Source: Ciona savignyi (taxonomy: Eukaryota; Chordata; Ascidiacea; Phlebobranchia; Cionidae). From it: a stretch of 64,000 nt of DNA. Below are positions 61,301 to 64,000 of this stretch, piece by piece; the first letter of the stretch is position 1, and each line of letters starts with the position of its first letter. A model generated the notes under the pieces. It saw only the letters and a list, made by a program, of their open reading frames with translations. It made no database searches and had not been told where the DNA came from. Position numbers and translations under genes: made by a program. Where the stretch lies: assembly GCA_000149265.1 (NCBI GenBank), contig CH003106.1, positions 710,988 to 774,987 on the forward strand, in the 5' to 3' direction.

Positions 61301-64000
61301 CCATTAGGAATAGTTGTGAGCAACGAAACTATCCACGACGCGTCTTCACGGATTCGTGTCTTCGTCCATGGTGAGATGACTGTTAACTCAGTCGTACTGG
61401 TATTGCCTGCCGCTTGGTAACGGCAGAAAAGTAGGGGTGGGGTAATATTAGAACAAGTAGAAATAGTACCATTTAACCATCGTATTGTTTTATTTTTTGT
61501 TTTACCGGACTTAGTTTTGAACCTTTGACAATCAGCATATGAATCGGTGGCGTTAACCATTCGGCCACACGACCGTATAACCCATTCTATTGTTAACCCC
61601 AGAAGAAGCTGATTCTTTTTTACCGCCAGGCTTAACAATACGATGGGTTGAGAGTTAACAGAACCAAGCTGACGTGTTTTATTATTACATCCCAACCCTC
61701 CCTACCAGAAGGCACATAAGTCTGAATACCAACTTTCTGAATACGTGTTTTTTTTATTCTGAAAGGAAAACTTACAATATTTAATTAATTACTAAATGTT
61801 TCAGGTCTAAAGCCGGGTTTCGATTACACTGCAACTGTTGCCACAAGTTACAATGGGGACAAAAGTAATCCAGTTACCGTTGGTTTTGCTACAAGTGAGT
61901 TGGAAAATTTAATGCATTTTTTTCAAACATTTTGATAAAGATTACATAAATAAAGTATCAAACATTTTGATAAAGATTACATTTGATAAAGATTACGCTT
62001 TATGCGTAGTCAAGTTAAAAAAAGAACTAGTATGTCGAAAGCATTTATTAGAAGAAAAAGCATTTGTTTCTATACCAATAAAATTCATATTAATGTCAAC
62101 TATTCCAATAACAATTTTTAACATAGATTTGACTACTCTTCACGTTAATAATTTTGGTGCCTGTTTATAAACTCTACTGTGTCTATCAACTTTATCCTGT
62201 CTATCAACTTTTGATTCTTGTCTAACGACAAAGAAAAAAATCTGTAAGTTTTAAATTATCACAATTTACAGGACCGATGCCACCGCAAGCACTCACAGTC
62301 CACAAAGTCAGCGGTTCCCGTTATCGAATTAAATGGAGCCATCCATACGGGGGCAGGACTGGCTACCAACTGAGGTAGGTTTAATTATAAATATAAATTG
62401 GGGTACGGTTGGATGGCCGAATGGTTTAAGAGACAGACGCATATACCGATTTCTATACGGACACGGTCTTATGGTAAAGCCCATCAAGGATGTGAAATAA
62501 TAATAAATAAGAAACAACAATAATAATAAATTGACTATGTCCAAAAATTTACCAATTTATATACTAGTATAATCTAGCAAGATATCCTGTAAAGTTAGAT
62601 TTGGATCTAGACCCAGTGTAAAATTATTGCAAAAACGGTGTAAAATTATTGTAAATTTTATACTTTTTATGAAAAATAAATCATGTACAAATACATTTTA
62701 ATACTTTTTTTTACCCAATTACAGATTCTTTAATAAGAAATCTCCCAAGAACAGAACACAAGTAATTTTCGATCGTAAAGAAACCATCTCTGAGATAAAC
62801 GTTCCAAGACGTTCGATGAAGACTGTGTTGCTTCGAACGAAATACAGTAATTTCCGCAGTTTTTCAGTTTACAAATCAAATCAATGACTAAATTACCATT
62901 TCAGAAATGTGGAACAGTAAAACGAAGAGAATAAAAATAAAGAATAACGAAGGAAAAAAGGAAGCCACAATTGCAATTGACGAAGTCGATGAATCACCTG
63001 ATGGAAACACAGACACAGACGGTGGGCCCAGTGACAGCGGTCTCAACAGTCGGAACAAACAAACTGATGACCGTGCTAGACCGGACGACCGTGACAGAGA
63101 ACCTGGCAGTCGGGACAGACAACCTGATGACCGTGAAAGACCTGACGACCGTTACAGAGAACCTGGCAGTCGGTACAGACAACCTGGTGACCGAGATAGA
63201 CCTGACGACTCTTACAGAGAACCTGGCAGTCGGTACAGACAACCTGGTGACCGTGAAAGACCTGACGACCGTGACAGAGAACCTGGCAGCCGGGACAAAC
63301 AACCTGGTGACCGTGATAGACCGGACGACTCTGACAGAGAACCTGGCAGTCGGGACAGACAACCTGGTGACCGTGATAGACCGGACGACCGTGACAGAGA
63401 ACCTGGCAGTCGGGACAGACAACCTGGTGACCGTGATAGACCGGACGATCGTGACAGAGAACCTGGCAGTCGGGACAGACAACCTGGTGACCGTGATAGA
63501 CCTGAAGAACCTGACAGAGAATCTGGCAATCGGGACAGACAAACTGGTGACCGTGATAGACCGGACGACAGTGACAGAGAATCTGGCAATCGGGACAGAC
63601 AAACTGGTGACCGTGATAGACCTGACGACAGTGACAGAGAACCTGGCAATCGGGACAGACAACCTGGTGGCCGTGATAGACCTGACGAACCTGATAGAGA
63701 ACCTGGCAGTCGGGACAGACAACCTGGTGGCCGTGATAGACCTGACGTCCCTGACAGAGAACCCGGCAGTCACGACAGACAACCTGGTGACCGAGATAGA
63801 CCTGACAACCCTGATAGAGAACCTGGCAGTCGGGACAGACAACCTGGTGACCGTGATAGACCAGACGATTATGGCAGAGAACCTGGCAGTCGGGACAGAC
63901 AACCTGGTGACCGTGATAGACCTGACGACCCTGATAGAGAACCCGGCAGTCGGGACAGACAACCTGGTGACCGTGATAGACCGGACGATCGTGACAGAGA
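33873..64000 (+). CDS. Collagen-XII-like extracellular matrix protein (VWA/FN3), partial at the 3' end
   Basis: Exons: 33873-34092, 36457-36604, 37709-37848, 40992-41045, 41336-41466, 42813-42900, 43549-43778, 44649-44763, 45491-45664, 45946-46105, 47137-47322, 47561-47705, 50420-50615, 51725-51890, 52037-52143, 52994-53137, 53636-53758, 54361-54665, 55475-55662, 56250-56397, 57029-57195, 57635-57799, 58319-58423, 58964-59493, 60169-60301, 60622-60814, 61181-61370, 61805-61894, 62272-62374, 62725-62846, 62905 to beyond 64000. All joins keep one open frame, at least 1,947 codons. A signal peptide (LIKVGLVFTITLCLWDGAE) and Arg-rich N-terminus lead into FN3-VWA-FN3-VWA-FN3x3-VWA-FN3-mucin-FN3x3-charged repeat. 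In vertebrate collagen XII the same module order starts the fibril-surface arm, so a secreted matrix role is likely. TSPN and collagen domains, if present, lie beyond the window. The least certain joins are those at 58423/58964 and 53758/54361. Confidence 0.9.
34093..36456 (+). other. Intron 1 of the VWA/FN3 gene
   Basis: AT-rich, with decayed SINE-B pieces near 35215-35295 and (minus strand) 36370-36415 (GCTAACCATTCCGCCACACAA). The small open frames at 34128-34370 and 35425-35607 have no coding support. Confidence 0.6.
36457..37848 (+). other. FN3 domain 1 of the VWA/FN3 protein
   Basis: Two exons in the 1-2-1 intron-phase pattern. Landmarks: IEPPTAMYF, the core Trp in VIIKWRVAS, Tyr in DFYHIEICS, then LLPGKSYTVSM. 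Confidence 0.8.
37513..37690 (+). repeat. SINE-A with internal deletion, plus strand
   Basis: Head AATGCGTCGCATTTTAGCCG, then a jump to AACACACTGCAATAGCTCCG and the full 3' half with tail CATCCTATCATGTCCTATTC, ending about 20 bases before the acceptor at 37708. Confidence 0.8.
38674..38910 (-). CDS. Possible exon of an unidentified minus-strand gene nested in an intron
   Basis: An open minus-strand frame of 78 codons begins after a stop and ends at TAA (38674). It reads like protein: QQVNRKLNLDSQIERELREC, FIAMSLPRLKQQQQMN, GSGAHGSWDLDGIQMTVQV. Composition is more GC-rich than the surrounding intron, and an acceptor-like TTGTGCAACAG lies at its start. I recognise no family and found no partner exon, so this could be chance. 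The rest of intron 37849-40359 has no supported gene. Confidence 0.3.
   Translation of the reverse strand, partial: EAALIVQQVNRKLNLDSQIERELRECTYRFIAMSLPRLKQQQQMNRIGHLTGSGAHGSWDLDGIQMTVQVTQDFNKLD
40360..40867 (-). mobile_element. Poly(A)-tailed retroposon with target duplication, minus strand
   Basis: A run of 32 T (40360-40391) is the poly(A) tail of a minus-strand element. It is flanked by CTTGCCAAAGAACA (40346-40359) and CTTGCCTTAAGAACA (40868-40882), an imperfect 14-15 base target duplication. The body is GC-rich, unlike its intron, and contains an approximately 86-bp direct duplication (GGCATCTCTCCACAGCGTGC at both 40531 and 40618). The 5' part has a tRNA-like GTGGTAGTGCGGTTAACCAG. This fits LINE-assisted retroposition. 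The 118-residue minus-strand frame within it is not a gene. Confidence 0.7.
41336..44763 (+). other. VWA domain 1, degenerate metal site
   Basis: Four exons. Strand A reads DMLYMVDATLS, so the MIDAS DxSxS is DATLS. The loop that should carry the MIDAS Thr reads RGKRVYLGRSL with no Thr. The third Asp is kept in VIVLTDGRSQD. The closing segment is SSGVFYVDD then LHQAIVHKL. Cation binding is doubtful. Confidence 0.85.
44366..44590 (+). repeat. SINE-A, strongly diverged, plus strand
   Basis: GTTAAAAGGTTGCAGAATCT, then CACAATACCGCAATAGCTTC, in SINE-A order. About 60 bases before the acceptor at 44648. Confidence 0.5.
44806..44920 (+). repeat. SINE-B, plus strand
   Basis: GTCGTCTTGCCGAATGTTTA, ACGCGACCGATACAAATACC and CATCAAGGGTTCGAAATTTA. 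Confidence 0.75.
45491..46065 (+). other. FN3 domain 2
   Basis: SPPTGVRLGV, core Trp in VTLRWKRSD, Tyr in SYLVQYKPH, and the L-x-D/Tyr corner in LQMTDYDIRIYAQ. It leads straight into VWA 2 within the same exon. Confidence 0.85.
45780..45920 (+). repeat. Intronic minisatellite, about 33-bp unit
   Basis: Four irregular copies of AAAAGTTACACACACTGTCA followed by AATACC-type spacers, ending 25 bases before the acceptor at 45945. Confidence 0.65.
47403..47530 (+). repeat. SINE-B, plus strand, partly duplicated head
   Basis: GTGTGGCCGAATGGTTCGAG, a second CGAATGGTTATAGCGTGACC, then CCCACCATGGTTTCAAAACT, 30 bases before the acceptor at 47560. Confidence 0.65.
47875..47985 (-). repeat. SINE-B, minus strand
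   Basis: ATTTCGAACCACTGATGGGT (inverted B box) and GGTAACCATTTGGCCACACG (inverted head). Confidence 0.75.
48762..50320 (+). mobile_element. HINE/Helentron-like element with 335-bp satellite, copy C (complete)
   Basis: Starts AACTAGAAAGTGTCAACCAC, passes the unique block (GCATAAACGCATGGGTCCCA), then at least three 335-bp units (CATGCCTGTCACAATCAT near 49544 and 49880; the last joins the A-rich tract at 50240-50277), and ends in the hairpin TGTGTCCCAATTTTTCAATT/GGGACCCA (50292-50319). It lies inside the intron 47706-50419, about 100 bases before the next exon. The 50142-50348 open frame is a by-product. Confidence 0.75.
50631..50790 (+). repeat. Unnamed intronic repeat, copy 1
   Basis: GGCGGCCGCGTCCGCTATAT, TTATTTAATTAATATTTTTT and ATACCGGGGCAAAATTATAC recur in order at 53238-53370, in another intron of the same gene, and weakly at 48590 and 58100. 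Confidence 0.6.
52226..52515 (+). repeat. SINE-A, diverged, plus strand
   Basis: TAGCTTGGTGGGTTCGTG, GAACCCAGTGGATTAATGGG, ACACAACACAATGCAATAGC and tail CATAAATATCCCATCC. The 52530-52980 remainder of the intron shows nothing. Confidence 0.65.
53236..53375 (+). repeat. Unnamed intronic repeat, copy 2
   Basis: GGCGACCTCGTCCGCTATAT, TTATTTAGTAATATTTCATT and ATACTGGGGCACAAATGAAT parallel copy 1 at 50631. Confidence 0.6.
54118..54227 (+). repeat. Short tandem duplication
   Basis: TGTGTCTGTTTTAGTACAAC followed by CAATAAATATATTGGGTTCA or CAATTAATCCATTGGGTTCA occurs twice, 66 bases apart, beside a decayed SINE-A. Confidence 0.7.
56600..56780 (-). repeat. SINE-A, diverged, minus strand
   Basis: CCCCACCGTCGGATTATCAA, AGCTATTGTAGTGTGTGGTA and GCGCTTTGCCCAAACACACA. 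Confidence 0.65.
56897..57000 (-). repeat. SINE-B, minus strand
   Basis: AGTTTCGAACCCATGATGGG and GGTCGCGGTAACCATTCTGC, 28 bases before the acceptor at 57028. Confidence 0.75.
57221..57430 (+). repeat. SINE-A with tandemly duplicated head, plus strand
   Basis: GCCAAATAGCTTGGTGGGTT followed by AGTGTATTGCCTTTCAGCCG occurs at about 57223 and again at about 57300, followed by body sequence. Confidence 0.7.
57741..59085 (+). other. FN3 domain 6
   Basis: FTVSNITSRTAKLTWKSP, then YRMRVTSQGHD, and after the 58423/58964 junction LAALRPGVSYHVILESV. The 58319-58423 donor (AG before GTCGGA) is weak. Confidence 0.75.
59086..59493 (+). other. Thr/Ser/Pro mucin-like segment
   Basis: About 135 residues with runs such as PAITTTTPYTTT and SILPTTVPPFPYTTTY, few hydrophobics and no Cys, encoded in one exon with the end of FN3 6. 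Dense O-glycosylation and an extended stalk are expected from composition. Confidence 0.85.
59600..59730 (+). repeat. SINE-B, plus strand
   Basis: ACGGTCGTGTGGCCGAATGG, CATTATGGGTTTGAAACTAA and a tail of AATAATAATAATAAAAG. The rest of intron 59494-60168 shows no gene. Confidence 0.8.
60371..60510 (-). repeat. SINE-A 3' half, minus strand
   Basis: GGATAAGATAGGATATTCAT, ACACGGGCAATCGTCAGATT and CAGTCGTGTTACCACAACCA. Confidence 0.7.
61505..61590 (-). repeat. SINE-B head, minus strand
   Basis: CATATGAATCGGTGGCGTTA and ACCATTCGGCCACACGACCG. The minus-strand open frame 61276-61695 overlaps exon 61181-61370 and this repeat and is not a gene. Confidence 0.7.
62400..62530 (+). repeat. SINE-B, plus strand
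   Basis: ACGGTTGGATGGCCGAATGG, CATATACCGATTTCTATACG and AAAGCCCATCAAGGATGTGA, with an AATAATAA-rich tail. Short tandem pieces (GTGTAAAATTATTG twice) follow at 62618-62653. Confidence 0.75.
62905..64000 (+). repeat. Coding Arg/Asp 20-residue (60-bp) tandem repeat, open to the window end
   Basis: From the acceptor at 62904 the plus strand stays open for 1,096 bases. After a Lys/Glu-rich lead (KTKRIKIKNNEGKK) and DESPDGNTDTDGG, at least 15 units of 60 bp start near 63048. Each encodes 20 residues made of three related pieces, DREPGSR, DRQPGDR and DRPDDR (7+7+6). Frequent variants are Tyr for Asp, ESGN for EPGS and QTGD for QPGD. The unit length keeps phase, so copy number can change without frameshift. 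The result is a near-neutral polyampholyte with regular Pro-Gly turns, probably an extended disordered spacer. The opposite strand is also open here but is a shadow. Confidence 0.9.

Larger units (their letters stand above)
60169..62846 (+). other. FN3 domains 7 to 9
   Basis: Domain 7 (60169-60814): VTDRKVKLSWSVP, LKPATVYQFTLEM. Domain 8 (61181-61894): VTFTNTSSARITWRS, LKPGFDYTATVA. Domain 9 (62272-62846): LTVHKVSGSRYRIKWSH, then EINVPRRSMKTVLLRTK, where the usual Tyr corner is replaced. Confidence 0.85.

Noticed and set aside
63212..63649. 145-residue minus-strand frame rich in Ser/Leu
   Set aside because: Another antisense frame of the same repeat, with no start context or partner exon.
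62994..63962. 322-residue open frame on the minus strand
   Set aside because: It is the antisense of the 60-bp coding repeat. The unit is a multiple of three and lacks stops on both strands; only the plus strand joins in phase to the preceding exon.

Overview
This is AT-rich eukaryotic nuclear DNA: spliced genes with GT/AG introns (as short as 58 bp), tRNA-derived SINEs, DNA transposons, one solo LTR and a 100-base assembly gap. The gene content (exportin-2, a multi-exon VWA/FN3 extracellular-matrix gene ordered like collagen XII, a small secreted cationic peptide gene) and the compact introns suggest an invertebrate chordate, probably an ascidian tunicate. That assignment is inferred, not proven.

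Layout: 1-1760 is the 3' end of CSE1L (exportin-2), plus strand. 2280-8010 and 18015-21240 are tandem and inverted copies of a locus for a 94-residue secreted, possibly antimicrobial, peptide. The minus-strand copy at 19727-20177 is intact. The plus-strand copy at 6747-7279 has two 1-base C insertions. A third copy survives only as promoter, 5' leader and start codon, cut off at 4113 by a repeat element. Between the inverted arms lie a palindromic THAP-domain transposon remnant (9084-11004, next to the gap), a decayed intron-containing MULE/SWIM transposase gene (11455-16000), a hAT-like MITE (17297-17627) and a solo LTR nested in a SINE (18581-19142). 21869-28849 is an unrecognised coiled-coil protein gene, plus strand. 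28850-33872 holds repeats and no convincing gene.

33873 to the window end is one large plus-strand gene. I joined 31 exons whose splice phases all agree, giving at least 1,947 codons: signal peptide, FN3, VWA, FN3, VWA, three FN3, VWA, FN3, a Thr/Ser/Pro mucin-like segment, three FN3, then a highly charged Arg/Asp repeat of 20-residue (60-bp) units that runs off the right edge. The order of the N-terminal modules parallels collagen XII; no collagen triple helix lies inside the window. Only the middle VWA keeps an intact metal-binding (MIDAS) motif.

Recurrent repeats: SINE-A (about 280 bp, tRNA-like head, TATCC-type tail), SINE-B (about 115 bp, tRNA-like head, A-rich tail), and a Helentron/HINE-like element of about 1.5 kb built on a 335-bp tandem unit with a terminal hairpin. 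The last occurs three times and has touched three of the gene loci.
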